This document shows, in pieces, positions 8,550-17,985 of a DNA stretch of 64,000 bases (position 1 is the first letter of the stretch; the number at the start of each line of letters is the position of its first letter). The notes under the pieces are model-generated. The model made no database searches, was not told the DNA's origin, and saw nothing but the letters and a program-made list of their open reading frames with translations. The translations under genes and the position numbers were made by a program. Origin of the DNA: Haloechinothrix halophila YIM 93223 (lineage in GTDB: Bacteria; Actinomycetota; Actinomycetes; Mycobacteriales; Pseudonocardiaceae); assembly GCF_000504245.1 (NCBI RefSeq), contig NZ_KI632509.1, positions 3,871,502 to 3,935,501 of the forward strand, read 5' to 3'.

Positions 8550-10505
8550 TCAGTTCGGGCTCTCCGGAGCGGTTTGGTCTATGGCAGCGCGATTGTCCAG
8601 TTCAGCCTCCGCGACGACGCCGTCCAACCGGTCGGCCACCCATTCGGTGACCCGGCGCGCCACGTCTTGCGCGGTCAGGCCGAGCGAGGCGAGCAGCTCG
8701 CCTCGCGAGGCGTGCGAGTGGAACCGCTGCGGCACGCCGAGATCACGCAACGGGACGTCGACGTCGGCGTCCCGGAGCGCCTGCGCGAACGCCGCCCCGA
8801 AGCCACCGTGCCGTCCGCTGTCTTCCACTGAGACCACCAGCCGGTGCCGCCGCGCGAGCGCGATCAGCTCCTCGGGCACCGGCAGCACCCAGCGCGGGTC
8901 CACCACGGTGACACCGATGCCCTGGTCGGCGAGCTTGTCAGCGGCGTCGAGGCCGAGCTGGCCGAACGCGCCGACCGCGACAAGCAGCACGTCCTCGGAA
9001 TCAGCCGCGCTGGCGGGCTCGCGGAGCACGTCGACGACGCCCTCGCGGCGCACCGCCTCGATCGGCGCGCCGACCTTGCCCCGCGAGAACCGCAGGGCCG
9101 TCGGGCTGTCGGAGACCGCGACCGCCTCGCGCAGCTCCTCGCGCAGCGTCGGCTCGTCGCGCGGCGCGGCCACCCGCATGCCCGGCACCATGCCCAGCAG
9201 CGACAGGTCCCACATGCCGTGGTGGCTCGCGCCGTCCGGGCCGGTGATGCCCGCGCGGTCCAGCACGAACGTCACCGCCTGCCGGTGCATCGCGACGTCC
9301 ATCAACATCTGGTCGAACGCGCGGTTCAGGAACGTCGAGTAGATCGCGACGACGGGGTGCATGCCGCCCATGGCGAGTCCCGCCGCCGAGGTCACCGCGT
9401 GCTGTTCGGCGATACCGACGTCGAACACCCGCTCCGGGTGCGCCTCCGCGAGCTTGTGCAGCCCGGTGGAGTGCAGCATCGCCGCCGTGATGCCCACGAT
9501 GTCGGAGCGGTTCTCCGCGACGCGCGCCAGCTCGTCGCCGAAGACCGACGTCCAGGCGGTGCCCGTGCTCGCGGGCGGCTTGCCGGTCGCCGGGTCCACG
9601 GCGGCCGTCTGGTGCATCTGGTCGACCTCGTCGTTGACGGCGGGCTCGTAGCCGTGGCCCTTCTCGGTGACCGCGTGCACGATCACCGGGTGCCGGAACG
9701 CCTTCGCGCGCGTCAGCGCGGACTCCAGCGCGTGCAGGTCGTGTCCGTCGACCGGGCCGAGGTACTTCAGCCCCAGGTCGGAGAACAGCGCCTGCGGGCT
9801 CAGCGCGTCCTTCAGGCCCGCCTTGGCGGCATGCGCCGCCGCGTACATCGGCTTGCCAACGACCGGGGTGTGCTGCAGCAGCTCTTTGCCGCGCTGCAGG
9901 AAGCGCTCATAGCCGGGCTGCAGCCGCAGTGACGCGAGGTGCTCGGCGATGCCGCCGATGGTGGGCAGGTAGGAGCGACCGTTGTCGTTGACGACGATCA
10001 CGACGGGACGTTCCGAGGCCGCGATGTTGTTCAGCGCCTCCCAGCACATGCCGCCGGTGAGCGCGCCGTCGCCCACGACGGCGACCACGGTGCGGCCCTC
10101 ACCGCCGGAGAGCTCGAACGCCTTCGCCATACCGTCGGCATAGGACAGTGCGGTGGAGGCGTGGCTGTTCTCGACGTGGTCGTGCTCGCTCTCGTCGCGC
10201 GCCGGGTAGCCGGAGACGCCGCCGCGTTGGCGCAGCAGGTCGAAGCCGTCCTGTCTGCCGGTGAGCATCTTGTGCACGTAGCTCTGGTGGCCGACATCCC
10301 AGAGCAGTGCGTCCTTGGGCGACTCGAACACCCGGTGCAACGCCAGCGTCAGCTCGACGACGCCGAGGTTCGGGCCGAGGTGCCCACCAGCGGCGCTGAC
10401 TTTGTCGACGAGGAACTCCCTGATCTCAGCCGCGAGCTGAACCAGTTCGTCCTCGCTGAGCCGGGTGAGATCCCGGGGTTCCTGCACGGTTTCGAGCAAC
10501 GTCAC
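8550..10505 (-). CDS. dxs: 1-deoxy-D-xylulose-5-phosphate synthase
   Basis: 651 aa thiamine-diphosphate enzyme that condenses pyruvate and glyceraldehyde 3-phosphate, the first step of the MEP isoprenoid pathway. The ThDP/Mg motif [16 protein letters not shown] lies near residues 145-160. The second half shows [19 protein letters not shown], the characteristic Dxs segment, and a transketolase C-terminal domain follows. Length is typical (630-650 aa). Starts at GTG 10505. Upstream is the convergently placed 3' end of an RNA methyltransferase on the same strand, with about 80 bp between, so dxs probably has its own promoter. Confidence 0.97.
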   Translation of the reverse strand: MTLLETVQEPRDLTRLSEDELVQLAAEIREFLVDKVSAAGGHLGPNLGVVELTLALHRVFESPKDALLWDVGHQSYVHKMLTGRQDGFDLLRQRGGVSGYPARDESEHDHVENSHASTALSYADGMAKAFELSGGEGRTVVAVVGDGALTGGMCWEALNNIAASERPVVIVVNDNGRSYLPTIGGIAEHLASLRLQPGYERFLQRGKELLQHTPVVGKPMYAAAHAAKAGLKDALSPQALFSDLGLKYLGPVDGHDLHALESALTRAKAFRHPVIVHAVTEKGHGYEPAVNDEVDQMHQTAAVDPATGKPPASTGTAWTSVFGDELARVAENRSDIVGITAAMLHSTGLHKLAEAHPERVFDVGIAEQHAVTSAAGLAMGGMHPVVAIYSTFLNRAFDQMLMDVAMHRQAVTFVLDRAGITGPDGASHHGMWDLSLLGMVPGMRVAAPRDEPTLREELREAVAVSDSPTALRFSRGKVGAPIEAVRREGVVDVLREPASAADSEDVLLVAVGAFGQLGLDAADKLADQGIGVTVVDPRWVLPVPEELIALARRHRLVVSVEDSGRHGGFGAAFAQALRDADVDVPLRDLGVPQRFHSHASRGELLASLGLTAQDVARRVTEWVADRLDGVVAEAELDNRAAIDQTAPESPN

Positions 10506-10586
10506 GCTCCACCTCGTCTCCAGCCCACGTTCTGGGAACCGTTGTACCAGTCTAGGAGCGCGGACCCATCCGAACGTGGCACCCGG

Positions 10587-11861
10587 CTATTGTGACGCCC
10601 GCGACGCGGTGCTATCAGGCCGCAGCAGGGCGACGCATTCGACGTGATGCGTCAGCGGAAATGCGTCGAAAGCTCGCAATTCAGACAGGCTATATCCGTG
10701 CTTGGCGAGTATCGCCACATCTCGGGCGAGTGCCGCCGGATCGCATGCGACGTAGACGATCCGCTCGGGTTCGCGGGCCGCGATGGCGTCCACGACGGCC
10801 TTGCCCGCGCCCTTGCGAGGCGGGTCGAGCACGACCACCTGTGGCAGTCCGGCGAGGCGTTCGAGCTGCCGCGCGACACTCCCCCGCCGCCATTCCACCT
10901 GGCCGACGTCCACCAGCGCGCGTTCGCCGTCGGCCACGGCCTGCCGGGATGACTCCACCGCGACGACGTGGCCATCAGCACCGACCTGCTCGGCCAGCAC
11001 GGCGGCGAACAGCCCGACTCCGGCGTAGAGGTCCCAGGCCAGCGCGCCCTCGTCCGCCCGTGCCCACTCGGCGACCACGTCGGCGAAGGCGTCCGCGGCG
11101 GCCGGATGCACCTGCCAGAAGCCGTGCGCGTCGAACCGCCAGTCCCGTCCCGCCGCATGCTCGCGCGCCTGCCCGCCCGCGTACTGCCTCGTCTTCGTTC
11201 TGCCCCGCACGGTCTCGCTCGACCGCACGTGTACCCGGCCGCTGCCGTCCCGAGTGACCTCGATGTCCGCGCCCGGTCGCCAGCGCCGCGCCAGGACGTC
11301 GTCCAGCGCGCCAGGCACCGTGATGGCGCAACCGTGTCCTTCCAGCGGGATCACCTGGTGGCTACGGTGCGCGCGCAGGCCAGCGCGGCCGTCCTTGCCC
11401 GCCACCAGCCGGGTGCGGGTGCGCCAGCCAAGCGACCCGCCGGGCAGTTCCTCGACCTCGACGTCCCGCTCGATCCCAGCCAGCCGGCTGAGCTGTTCCG
11501 CGACCACGGCGGCCTTCAACTCGCGCTGGGTAGCGGGCGAAGCGTGCTGCCAGTCGCAGCCGCCGCACCCGCCCGGCCCGGACACCGGGCATGGCGGCGT
11601 CACCCTGCCCGGTGCGGCGTCGTAGACCTCGACGGCATCGGCGCGACAGAACGACCCGCCATTGTCCTCGGTGACCAGGGCCCGCACCCGCTCGCCCGGC
11701 AGGCAGTGCCGGACGAACACCACCCTGCCGTCGTGACGGGCGACGCAGTGGCCGCCGTGCGCGACGGCGTCGATGGTCAGATCGATGTGCTGGCCGTGCC
11801 AGCTCGTCTGTTGGTTCGTCGCCACATCGCGATCCGGTGCGGACTGTCGGTCGGTAGCCAT
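10587..11861 (-). CDS. TRAM-domain class I SAM-dependent RNA m5U methyltransferase (RlmD/TrmA family)
   Basis: 424 aa. An N-terminal TRAM domain (about residues 22-82; DLTIDAVAHGGHCVARHDGRV) is followed by a Cys cluster CPVSGPGGCGGCDWQH like the 4Fe-4S site of RlmD. The SAM motif is DLYAGVGLFAAVLAEQ, and the catalytic Cys is in VYVACDPAALARD near the C-terminus. Family members methylate C5 of uridine in 23S rRNA or tRNA; the exact target cannot be set from the sequence. Orthologous position to Rv2689c. Divergent from the ceoB-like gene, with about 55 bp between starts. Confidence 0.92.
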   Translation of the reverse strand: MATDRQSAPDRDVATNQQTSWHGQHIDLTIDAVAHGGHCVARHDGRVVFVRHCLPGERVRALVTEDNGGSFCRADAVEVYDAAPGRVTPPCPVSGPGGCGGCDWQHASPATQRELKAAVVAEQLSRLAGIERDVEVEELPGGSLGWRTRTRLVAGKDGRAGLRAHRSHQVIPLEGHGCAITVPGALDDVLARRWRPGADIEVTRDGSGRVHVRSSETVRGRTKTRQYAGGQAREHAAGRDWRFDAHGFWQVHPAAADAFADVVAEWARADEGALAWDLYAGVGLFAAVLAEQVGADGHVVAVESSRQAVADGERALVDVGQVEWRRGSVARQLERLAGLPQVVVLDPPRKGAGKAVVDAIAAREPERIVYVACDPAALARDVAILAKHGYSLSELRAFDAFPLTHHVECVALLRPDSTASRASQ

Positions 11862-11915
11862 GAGACATCAACAGTAGCCTGGTCGGCAGACCAGACGGTG
11901 TTGGGAGGTAGCGGC

Positions 11916-12578
11916 GTGCGCGTGATCATCATGGGGTGCGGCAGGGTCGGCGCCTCGCTCGCGGGCGCGCTGGAACGCCTTGGGCACGAGGTGGCCGTCA
12001 TCGACAAGAACCTGGAGTCGTTTCGCAGGCTCGGCAGCGAGTTCCACGGCGACCAAGTGATCGGGACAGGATTCGACCGGGATGTGCTGGTCGAGGCAGG
12101 CATCGAGCGGGCGAGCGCGTTCGCGGCGGTGTCCAGCGGCGACAACTCGAACATCATCTCGGCACGGGTGGCGCGGGAGACGTTCGGCGTGCCGCGCGTC
12201 ATCGCGCGCATCTACGACCCGAAGCGCGCCGCCGTGTACGAACGGCTCGGCATCCCCACCGTCGCGACGGTGCCGTGGACGACCGACCGGTTCCTGCGCA
12301 CGCTGGTGCCGGACGGCGACGCCGAGGCCTGGCGCGACCCAACCGGCACGGTCGCGCTGCTGCGGCTGCAGCTGCACCAGGACTGGGCCGGGCACAGCGT
12401 GGCCGATCTGCAGGCGGCGACCGGGGCGCGGATCGCGTTCGTGAGCCGCTCCGGCGTCGCCCGCATCCCCGCCGAGACGGACACGCTGCACGCGGTCGAC
12501 GAGGTCTACGTCGCGGCCCCCGCCTCGACGACCCGCGACATCACCACGCTGGCCGCGAGCACCCCACGGAGGACATGA
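11916..12578 (+). CDS. ceoB: TrkA-family potassium uptake regulatory subunit (CeoB)
   Basis: 220 aa soluble K+-channel regulator. Rossmann RCK domain at the N-terminus (IIMGCGRVGASLAGALERLG, about residues 4-23, with D33 at the end of strand 2 in AVIDKN) and a TrkA-C domain from about residue 130. It binds nucleotides and gates a Trk/Ktr-type channel. Start GTG 11916 has a GGGAGG 8 bp upstream. Its stop overlaps the start of the second TrkA-like gene. No membrane channel subunit is found nearby in this window. Confidence 0.93.
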   Translation: MRVIIMGCGRVGASLAGALERLGHEVAVIDKNLESFRRLGSEFHGDQVIGTGFDRDVLVEAGIERASAFAAVSSGDNSNIISARVARETFGVPRVIARIYDPKRAAVYERLGIPTVATVPWTTDRFLRTLVPDGDAEAWRDPTGTVALLRLQLHQDWAGHSVADLQAATGARIAFVSRSGVARIPAETDTLHAVDEVYVAAPASTTRDITTLAASTPRRT

Positions 12579-13231
12579 TGCGTGTCGCCATCGCGGGCGC
12601 GGGCGCCGTCGGGCGCTCCATCGCCTCCGAGCTGACCGACGCTGACCACGTCGTGATCCTGATCGAGCGCTACTCGGGCTCGTTCGAGCCGGAGAGCGTC
12701 GAGCGGGCGGACTGGATCCTCGGCGACGCCTGCGAGGTGTCCACGCTGGAGGAATCCGGGCTGGGCGACTGCGACGTCGTCATCGCCGCGACCGGGGACG
12801 ACAAGGTCAATCTCGTGGTGTCGCTGCTGGCCAAGGAGGAATTCGAGGTGCCGCGCGTAGTGGCGCGGGTCAACGCGCCGGCCAACGAGTGGCTGTTCAC
12901 CGAGGAATGGGGCGTGGACGCCGCGGTGTCGACACCTCGGATGCTCGCGGCGATGGTCGAGGAAGCCACCGGACTCGGCGAGCTGGTGCGGCTGATGACG
13001 TTCCGGCAGGGCCAGGCCGCGCTGGTGGAGATGACGCTGCCGGAACACGCTCGCGTAGTGGGCAAGTCGGTGCGCGACCTGGCTCTGCCAACGGGCGCGA
13101 CGCTGGTGGCGATCCTGCGCGGGCCCACCGCGATCGCGCCACAGCTGGACGACCGGCTCGCGCCCGGCGACGAGCTGCTGTTCGTCGCCCGCGCCGAGAC
13201 CGAGCCCCAACTCAGGGAAGCCCTCAGCTAG
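12578..13231 (+). CDS. ceoC: TrkA-family potassium uptake regulatory subunit (CeoC)
   Basis: 217 aa, the partner of the preceding gene. Rossmann motif AIAGAGAVGRSIASEL at residues 4-19, acid E29 region in LIERYS, and a TrkA-C domain (about residues 130-215) ending DELLFVARAE. Two adjacent ATGs (12575 and 12578) overlap the ceoB stop; the second has the better spacing to GGAGG. The ceoB-ceoC pair is conserved in actinobacteria (Rv2691-Rv2692). It is followed by 21-bp repeat arrays rather than a simple terminator. Confidence 0.93.
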   Translation: MRVAIAGAGAVGRSIASELTDADHVVILIERYSGSFEPESVERADWILGDACEVSTLEESGLGDCDVVIAATGDDKVNLVVSLLAKEEFEVPRVVARVNAPANEWLFTEEWGVDAAVSTPRMLAAMVEEATGLGELVRLMTFRQGQAALVEMTLPEHARVVGKSVRDLALPTGATLVAILRGPTAIAPQLDDRLAPGDELLFVARAETEPQLREALS

Positions 13232-13258
13232 CGCACCCCCGCATCGCGGGGTCGCGCC

Positions 13259-13363
13259 GTGTCCCCCACTCGGCACGTTGTGTCCGACGTTCCCGACGCC
13301 GTGTCCTGCACTCCCGGCGCCGTGTCCGACGTTCCCGACGCCGTGTCGTGCACTCCGGACGCT
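13259..13363 (+). repeat. 21-bp tandem repeat array 1a (5 units, forward)
   Basis: Five 21-bp units at 13259, 13280, 13301, 13322 and 13343, each opening with GTGTC and ending in GACGCC, GGCGCC or a close variant. Units 2 and 4 are identical; the interior alternates between TGCACTCCCG-like and GACGTTCCCG-like forms. The array begins 28 bp after the ceoC stop. The same unit recurs at 34303 and, inverted, at 13398 and 35423. Confidence 0.9.
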
Positions 13364-13397
13364 GTGTGGCACTGACCGTCACCGTCGGCGAGCCCGC

Positions 13398-13544
13398 GAT
13401 GTCCTGGGTGCGCACCACGCCCTCCCGGGCGCTCACTACGACGTCACGAGCGCCAGACATGGCGTCCTGAGTGCCGGACACGACGTTCTGAATGCAGGAC
13501 ACGGCGTCCTGAGTGCCGGACACGGCGTCCTGAGTGCAGGACAC
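13398..13544 (-). repeat. 21-bp tandem repeat array 1b (7 units, inverted relative to array 1a)
   Basis: Seven 21-bp units at 13398, 13419, 13440, 13461, 13482, 13503 and 13524. The first three are degenerate; the last four end in GGACAC and are the reverse complement of the array 1a unit type. Only 34 bp separate the two arrays, so the transcript could fold into a long imperfect hairpin. The array ends 8 bp before the DUF3159 stop. It lies between converging genes. Confidence 0.88.
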
Positions 13545-13552
13545 GATGTTGG

Positions 13553-14515
13553 TTAGGAGTACTTCTCGCGCAGGCGTTGTTCGATCTCGGCCTCGGTCTC
13601 GATGCGCTCGGCGGCGAGCGCTTTGAGACGCCGCTCCGAACGGCGGATCGCCCAGATCACCACGATCAGCGCGAGCCCGAACAGCGGCAGGCCCATGGCG
13701 ATCTTGGTGAACGCCAGCCAGCCGGTCAGGTTCTCGGCGTAGAGCCACTGCTGCACGGTGTAGCGAGCGAAGAACACCACCGCGCACGCCAATGTGGCGA
13801 TGTCGTATGCCCGCAGCGACGGCTTGTCCTTGCGCCACGCCATGCCTGAGCCGTTGAGCAGGTTCCAGGCGACGCCGACCAGCGGCCAGCGCACCAGCAC
13901 CGAGGTCACGAACACTCCGCCGTAGACCAGGCTCACCCAGATGCCCCACAGGAAGAACCCGCGCGCCTCGCCGGTGCGGTAGGCGATGAACGCCGCGATC
14001 CCGACGCCGAAGAAGCCGGACACCGCAGGCTGCACGGTCTCCTTGCGCACGACACGCACGACCGTGATGATCGCGGCGCTGACGAGCGCGCTCCAGATAC
14101 CGATGGTCAGGTTCCCGATCGAGTTCGCCAGCACGAACACGATCACCGGGATGGCTGAGTACACCATTCCGGTGACGCCGCCCATCTGCTCCAGCAACGA
14201 CTTCTCGTCGACCTTGCGCCGCACCTCGGCAGCGGCGTCGGCGGGAGCGGCACCGCCAGTGCCGTCGGGCTGCGCGCCCGCACCGTCGGCGTGCGCACCA
14301 CCACCGTCAGGGTTCGCGCCGTCACCACTGGGGTTGCCGCCGCTGTCGATCGGCGCCGCAGCGGTGTCGCTGGGCGCATCGCCGGATTCGGCCTCGGCCT
14401 GTGCCTGCTCTACTCGGTCGGCCACGCGGGTCTCACGTTTCTGTCGCGGTGCGGCTGTCTGTGCTGGTGCTGCTGCCAGCGTAGCGCCCACCGGCGTGGG
14501 CGCGGATGTGGTCAA
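13553..14515 (-). CDS. DUF3159 family membrane protein
   Basis: 320 aa. A long low-complexity Gly/Ala/Asp/Pro-rich N-terminal tail (about residues 25-95, with repeated GGxxxDG motifs) is followed by DEKSLLEQMGGVTGMVYS and about six predicted membrane segments (first near residues 122-140), then a charged C-terminal tail with ERIETEAEIEQRLREKYS. Family function is unknown; the orthologue (Rv2693c) also sits beside ceoC. The start used is a TTG; a GTG about 30 residues in (VADRVEQAQ) would keep all conserved parts. Divergent from the alpha/beta hydrolase gene. Confidence 0.85.
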   Translation of the reverse strand: MTTSAPTPVGATLAAAPAQTAAPRQKRETRVADRVEQAQAEAESGDAPSDTAAAPIDSGGNPSGDGANPDGGGAHADGAGAQPDGTGGAAPADAAAEVRRKVDEKSLLEQMGGVTGMVYSAIPVIVFVLANSIGNLTIGIWSALVSAAIITVVRVVRKETVQPAVSGFFGVGIAAFIAYRTGEARGFFLWGIWVSLVYGGVFVTSVLVRWPLVGVAWNLLNGSGMAWRKDKPSLRAYDIATLACAVVFFARYTVQQWLYAENLTGWLAFTKIAMGLPLFGLALIVVIWAIRRSERRLKALAAERIETEAEIEQRLREKYS

Positions 14516-14529
14516 CGATCATAAGGCGC

Positions 14530-15249
14530 ATGGACGTCCCCGACAGCCAGCACGCGCGGACCGCGATCCTGCTGCCCGGCACCGGTTCGGACGAGGTGTT
14601 CGTCGCGGCGGCGTTCGCGCGGCCGCTGGCCGAGCACGGGATCCGGCTGATCGCCCCGCCCCCGGAACCGGGCGCGGACCTGGCGCACGCCGCCACCCGC
14701 GCACTGGACGAGGCGGCGGACGAGGCGGGCGCGCCGGTGCTGGTCGGCGGAATCTCGCTCGGCGCGCACGTCGCGGCATCCTGGGCGCTGCGCAACCAAC
14801 GCCGCTGCGCTGGTCTGCTCGCGGCACTGCCAGCGTGGAACGGCGCGGCCGACGCCGCACCAGCCGCACTCGCGGCACGCTCATCGGCAAGCCTGGTGCG
14901 GGCCAACGGGCTGGACCGGGCGCTCGACATCGCCACCGCGGACGTCGCGCCGTGGCTAGCCGCCGAGCTCAGCCGGGCGTGGCGGCGCACAGGACCCGGC
15001 CTCGCGGACGGCCTCGACGCGGCGGCATCACACCCCGCACCGGAACTGACCGCGCTGGCCACCCTCGACGTCCCCGCCGGGATCGCGGCCTGCTTCGATG
15101 ACGACGTCCACCCCGCCGACATCGCCTATGCCTGGGCGGACGCGCTGCCGATGGCCGCAGTGCGGGAGACGTCACTGACCGCGATCGGCGCGGACCCAGC
15201 GTGTCTCGGCCACGCGGCGGTACGCGCCTACCTGGACATCACCGGGTAG
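14530..15249 (+). CDS. Alpha/beta-hydrolase fold protein
   Basis: 239 aa. The nucleophile elbow GGISLGAH (about residues 77-84) follows a strand APVLVGG, and an N-terminal ILLPGTGSDEVF gives the oxyanion-hole strand. A final His is likely in the C-terminal region (CLGHAAV). Substrate unknown; the Ala-rich orthologue Rv2695 has the same neighbours. ATG 14530 is used because the upstream extension is non-conserved and overlaps the opposite gene's start. Ends 4 bp before the convergent DUF3710 stop. Confidence 0.82.
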   Translation: MDVPDSQHARTAILLPGTGSDEVFVAAAFARPLAEHGIRLIAPPPEPGADLAHAATRALDEAADEAGAPVLVGGISLGAHVAASWALRNQRRCAGLLAALPAWNGAADAAPAALAARSSASLVRANGLDRALDIATADVAPWLAAELSRAWRRTGPGLADGLDAAASHPAPELTALATLDVPAGIAACFDDDVHPADIAYAWADALPMAAVRETSLTAIGADPACLGHAAVRAYLDITG

Positions 15250-15252
15250 CGG

Positions 15253-15972
15253 CTACTCGCCCCTGCGGGCTGCGATGTGGTCGGCGATCGCGGCCGGAAG
15301 CGTGATCGGCAGCGGGTTGCGCACCGGCATCGGGCCCTCGCCCCGGTTCACGACCGTGCCCCTGACCAGCGCGCGCAGCATCTCCGGCGCGCCCTCGGCG
15401 ACCTGGTGCGAGCCCGCGATGACACCGCGCAGCATCCACCTCGGCCCGTCGACGCCGACGAAGAACAACGCCGTGTCGCCCATGCGCACCGACAGCTCCA
15501 TGCCCCAGACGCCGCGCAACCGCCGCACGGTCGCGCCATCGGAGCGCAGTTGCTCGGCCAGCTCGTTGCTCACGTCGGGCCACAGCCGTCCGCTTCGCGG
15601 CGCGGCGTAGGCGCTGATGGTGACCTGCCCGTGCGCGGTGACGACGTGCACGGCGCGCACGTTCTGCGTCTCCTGGTCCATCTCGACCTGCACCTGCGCG
15701 CCTTCCGGCACCGGCACCTGCACCGAGCCGAGGTCCATTCGCGCGACGCTGTCGTCCGGCGCGTCGGCGATGTCGTAGGGGCCATCGGTCTCGGCGAGCG
15801 TCGCGCCGCGCGGGGCCGACGCCTCGTCCTCGTAGTACTCGTGGCCCTCGTAGCCGTAGTGATCGTACTCGGGCTGCTCGCCATCGACGTAGTCGGTATC
15901 GCCCGGTTCCGGCAGTGCGTGGCGCCCCCGCTTGACGGGCTCGCTGCGACGCTTCCGACCGAAGATTCCCAC
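15253..15972 (-). CDS. DUF3710 family protein
   Basis: 239 aa actinobacterial protein of unknown function. It begins VGIFGRKRR, then an acidic, Tyr-rich low-complexity stretch (about residues 30-60: EYDHYGYEGHEYYEDE) and a conserved domain from about residue 75 (ARMDLGSVQVPVPEGAQVQVE). GTG 15972 has GGAGAA at good spacing; an upstream GTG at 15981 is too close to it. It lies immediately downstream of dut on the same strand (Rv2696c-Rv2697c in M. tuberculosis), so the two are probably co-transcribed. Confidence 0.87.
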   Translation of the reverse strand: MGIFGRKRRSEPVKRGRHALPEPGDTDYVDGEQPEYDHYGYEGHEYYEDEASAPRGATLAETDGPYDIADAPDDSVARMDLGSVQVPVPEGAQVQVEMDQETQNVRAVHVVTAHGQVTISAYAAPRSGRLWPDVSNELAEQLRSDGATVRRLRGVWGMELSVRMGDTALFFVGVDGPRWMLRGVIAGSHQVAEGAPEMLRALVRGTVVNRGEGPMPVRNPLPITLPAAIADHIAARRGE

Positions 15973-16057
15973 TATGCCCACTTCTCCATCATTCGCACGC
16001 GCTTCTCGTCGCGCGCGTCGTCCGGGTTCGTCACCTGGTGTATCACGAGCATGGCCA

Positions 16058-16510
16058 TCACAGGATGGCGTGGCCGCCGGTGGACCCGTAACCACCAGCG
16101 CCGCGCTCGGAGTCCGGCAGCTCGTCGACCTCGACGAACTCGGCCTGTGCCACGCGCTGCACGATCAGCTGCGCGATCCGGTCGCCCCTCAGGAGCTTGA
16201 TCGACTCCCTCGGATCGTGATTGATCAGGCAGACCTTGATCTCGCCGCGATATCCCGCGTCAATCGTGCCCGGCGCGTTGACGATCGACAAGCCCGACCG
16301 GGCGGCGAGACCGGAACGCGGATGCACGAACGCGGCATACCCGACAGGCAGCGCGATCGCCACCCCAGTGCCGACCATCACCCGCTCCCCCGGCGCGAGC
16401 ACCGCGTCGGTCGTGGTGACGAGATCGGCTCCGGCGTCTCCTGGCTTCGCGTAGCGTGGCAGCGGCACATCGGGGTCGAGCCGCGACAAGGGGACCTGAA
16501 CGTCTGGCAC
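16058..16510 (-). CDS. dut: Deoxyuridine 5'-triphosphate nucleotidohydrolase (dUTPase)
   Basis: 150 aa homotrimeric dUTPase: hydrolyses dUTP to dUMP and PPi, keeping uracil out of DNA and feeding dTMP synthesis. All five motifs are visible: 1 PGDAGADL, 2 [12 protein letters not shown], 3 [14 protein letters not shown] with the catalytic Asp and Tyr, 4 [10 protein letters not shown], and the C-terminal lid motif 5 [10 protein letters not shown]. Length is normal. Diverges from the DUF3093 gene with only 26 bp between the two starts, so the promoters must overlap. Confidence 0.97.
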   Translation of the reverse strand: MPDVQVPLSRLDPDVPLPRYAKPGDAGADLVTTTDAVLAPGERVMVGTGVAIALPVGYAAFVHPRSGLAARSGLSIVNAPGTIDAGYRGEIKVCLINHDPRESIKLLRGDRIAQLIVQRVAQAEFVEVDELPDSERGAGGYGSTGGHAIL

Positions 16511-16536
16511 GGCAGCCGAGACTACTCTGACACCTT

Positions 16537-17085
16537 GTGGGAGCTTCCTCGGAGTCTGGTGAACCGTCCGGTCCGGCAGCGCGAACCGCCCCCGCCGTGA
16601 TCTATACCGAGCGGCTGTATGTCGCCTGGTGGGGCTGGCTGCTGCCGCTGGCCGCCGCCGTGCTGATCGCCTTCGAAGTGGGCATGGCCTACGACGCCGT
16701 GCCGGCTTGGCTGCCGTATGTCGTCACGGTGCCGCTCGCGCTGGCCGTGTTGCTCATGCTCGGCAAGACGACCGTGCGCATCACCACAGCGTACGACGAG
16801 GACGGCGAGACCGAGCTGCACGTGGGGAACGCACATCTGCCGGTCCGCTACATCGGCGACGTCGAGGTGATCGCGCAGCCGGACAAACGCATCGCGCTCG
16901 GTCCTGGCCTCGACCCGGTCGCCTTCGTCGTCCACCGGGGCTGGATCGGCTCGCTGCTCCGCGTCGAGGTCGCCGACGAGCGGGATCCGACGCCGTACTG
17001 GCTGTTCAGCACTCGCAAGCCGGAGCGGGTGGCCGCACTCCTGACCACCGCGGCTGGCCGCGACGGCTCGAGCACCCAGCGTTAG
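16537..17085 (+). CDS. DUF3093 family membrane protein
   Basis: 182 aa. A short Ser/Pro/Ala-rich head, the conserved [16 protein letters not shown] segment leading into the first membrane helix (about residues 33-47), a second helix (about 54-76), and a cytoplasmic beta-rich domain that ends with [20 protein letters not shown]. Function unknown; conserved beside dut in actinobacteria (Rv2698). Followed by a bidirectional-type hairpin shared with the convergent DUF4193 gene. Confidence 0.88.
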   Translation: MGASSESGEPSGPAARTAPAVIYTERLYVAWWGWLLPLAAAVLIAFEVGMAYDAVPAWLPYVVTVPLALAVLLMLGKTTVRITTAYDEDGETELHVGNAHLPVRYIGDVEVIAQPDKRIALGPGLDPVAFVVHRGWIGSLLRVEVADERDPTPYWLFSTRKPERVAALLTTAAGRDGSSTQR

Positions 17086-17113
17086 CACCGGTAGAACACC
17101 GGTAGAAACAGTT

Positions 17114-17149
17114 CGGCGGGGTGACCGGACTAATCCCGTCACCCCGCCG
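17114..17149. terminator. 12-bp perfect hairpin between converging genes
   Basis: Arms 17114-17125 (CGGCGGGGTGAC) and 17138-17149 are exact reverse complements with a 12-base loop. It lies 28 bp after the DUF3093 stop and 18 bp from the DUF4193 stop, fitting a shared bidirectional terminator. Confidence 0.8.
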
Positions 17150-17167
17150 GACGCGCCGCGTCACGCT

Positions 17168-17476
17168 TCAGGCGCAGTCCCTGCAGATCATCTTGCCGCC
17201 GCCTTCCTCGGCGAGCCTGCTGCGGTGATGCACCAAGAAGCACACCGAGCAGGTGAACTCGTCCGCCTGCTTCGGCACGACCTTGACCGTCAGGTCCTCA
17301 CCGGACAGGCCGGACAGGTCAGCACCTGGCAGCTCGAAGTTCTCGGCAGACGCGTCCTCGTCGACGTCAACGACGCCGGACTGCGTCTCGTTTCGTCGCG
17401 CCTTCAGCTCCTCCAACGAGTCTTCGGCCAGCTCGTCGGCTTCGCTGCGGCGCGGAGCGTCATAGTCAGTCGCCAT
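17168..17476 (-). CDS. DUF4193 family small zinc-ribbon-like protein
   Basis: 102 aa. An acidic N-terminal half (DELAEDSLEELKARR, DVDEDASAENFELPG) precedes a Cys-rich C-terminus with CSVC (about residues 77-80) and CRDC (about 98-101) flanking HHRSRL, a likely zinc-binding hairpin. Highly conserved in actinobacteria (Rv2699c) and always near dut, cei and sigA; its role is unknown. Starts at ATG 17476. The long upstream region holds the promoter for this gene and for cei on the other strand. Confidence 0.92.
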   Translation of the reverse strand: MATDYDAPRRSEADELAEDSLEELKARRNETQSGVVDVDEDASAENFELPGADLSGLSGEDLTVKVVPKQADEFTCSVCFLVHHRSRLAEEGGGKMICRDCA

Positions 17477-17985
17477 GGTCCCTCACCCCTGCGCTCAGCA
17501 TCGTTCATCGGTTACCTGGATACCCAGTCCTCGACCGGGTATACCGTTTTCGCTGGACAACGATCCAGCACCCAGATTTGTGCCCGAATCGCAAGGGAAA
17601 TCGTGGGTTGGCGGCGATGTACGCCTCTTACCTGGTGGAATCCCTCCACGCTCCGGAGCCCGCAGAGGGTAGCCCATGGCAGGTGCCAATATGCAACTAC
17701 TCACGCGGCACTGATACGCAAGTCACGCCGAGTTTAAGCCAATCGGGTAACGGTCACACAAATTCCAGCCGAACCATCGCCGTGTCAGCTTGCCCGGGTT
17801 GCCCCGTTCGTGATCCGATTTCGGCTGGATAGCCGCCGGTAGGCCACCCTGCTGGCGGTCTTATGCTGAGCCCGGCTCATCGCAACCCCGATGTCTGAGC
17901 CGGTGGCCCTGGGACGTAAGACTTACGCTTGTTAACAGCGATATACGGGGCGCGTAGCGGTCGGCTGAGCGGAAGGGACAGGCAA
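17477..17985. other. 509-bp divergent intergenic region between DUF4193 and cei
   Basis: No supportable gene: two mutually antisense frames here (around 17475-17704) have no family resemblance. The DNA is clearly less GC-rich than its surroundings. An imperfect inverted repeat near 17530-17553 (GGATACCC, then GGGTATACC) lies 50-80 bp upstream of the DUF4193 start, and the palindrome at 17915-17927 lies upstream of cei. Both promoters must be within this region. Confidence 0.5.
17915..17927. promoter_or_regulatory. Palindrome upstream of cei
   Basis: CGTAAG-A-CTTACG, a perfect 6-bp inverted repeat with a 1-base centre, ends 59 bp before the cei GTG. Its position suits an operator for a dimeric repressor, but nothing identifies the regulator. 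Confidence 0.35.

Noticed and set aside
13232-13552. Simple rho-independent terminator between ceoC and DUF3159
   Set aside because: There is no compact stem; the region is made up of tandem repeat arrays.
17475-17704. Two overlapping short frames upstream of DUF4193
   Set aside because: Mutually antisense, no ribosome sites, and lying in a divergent promoter region.
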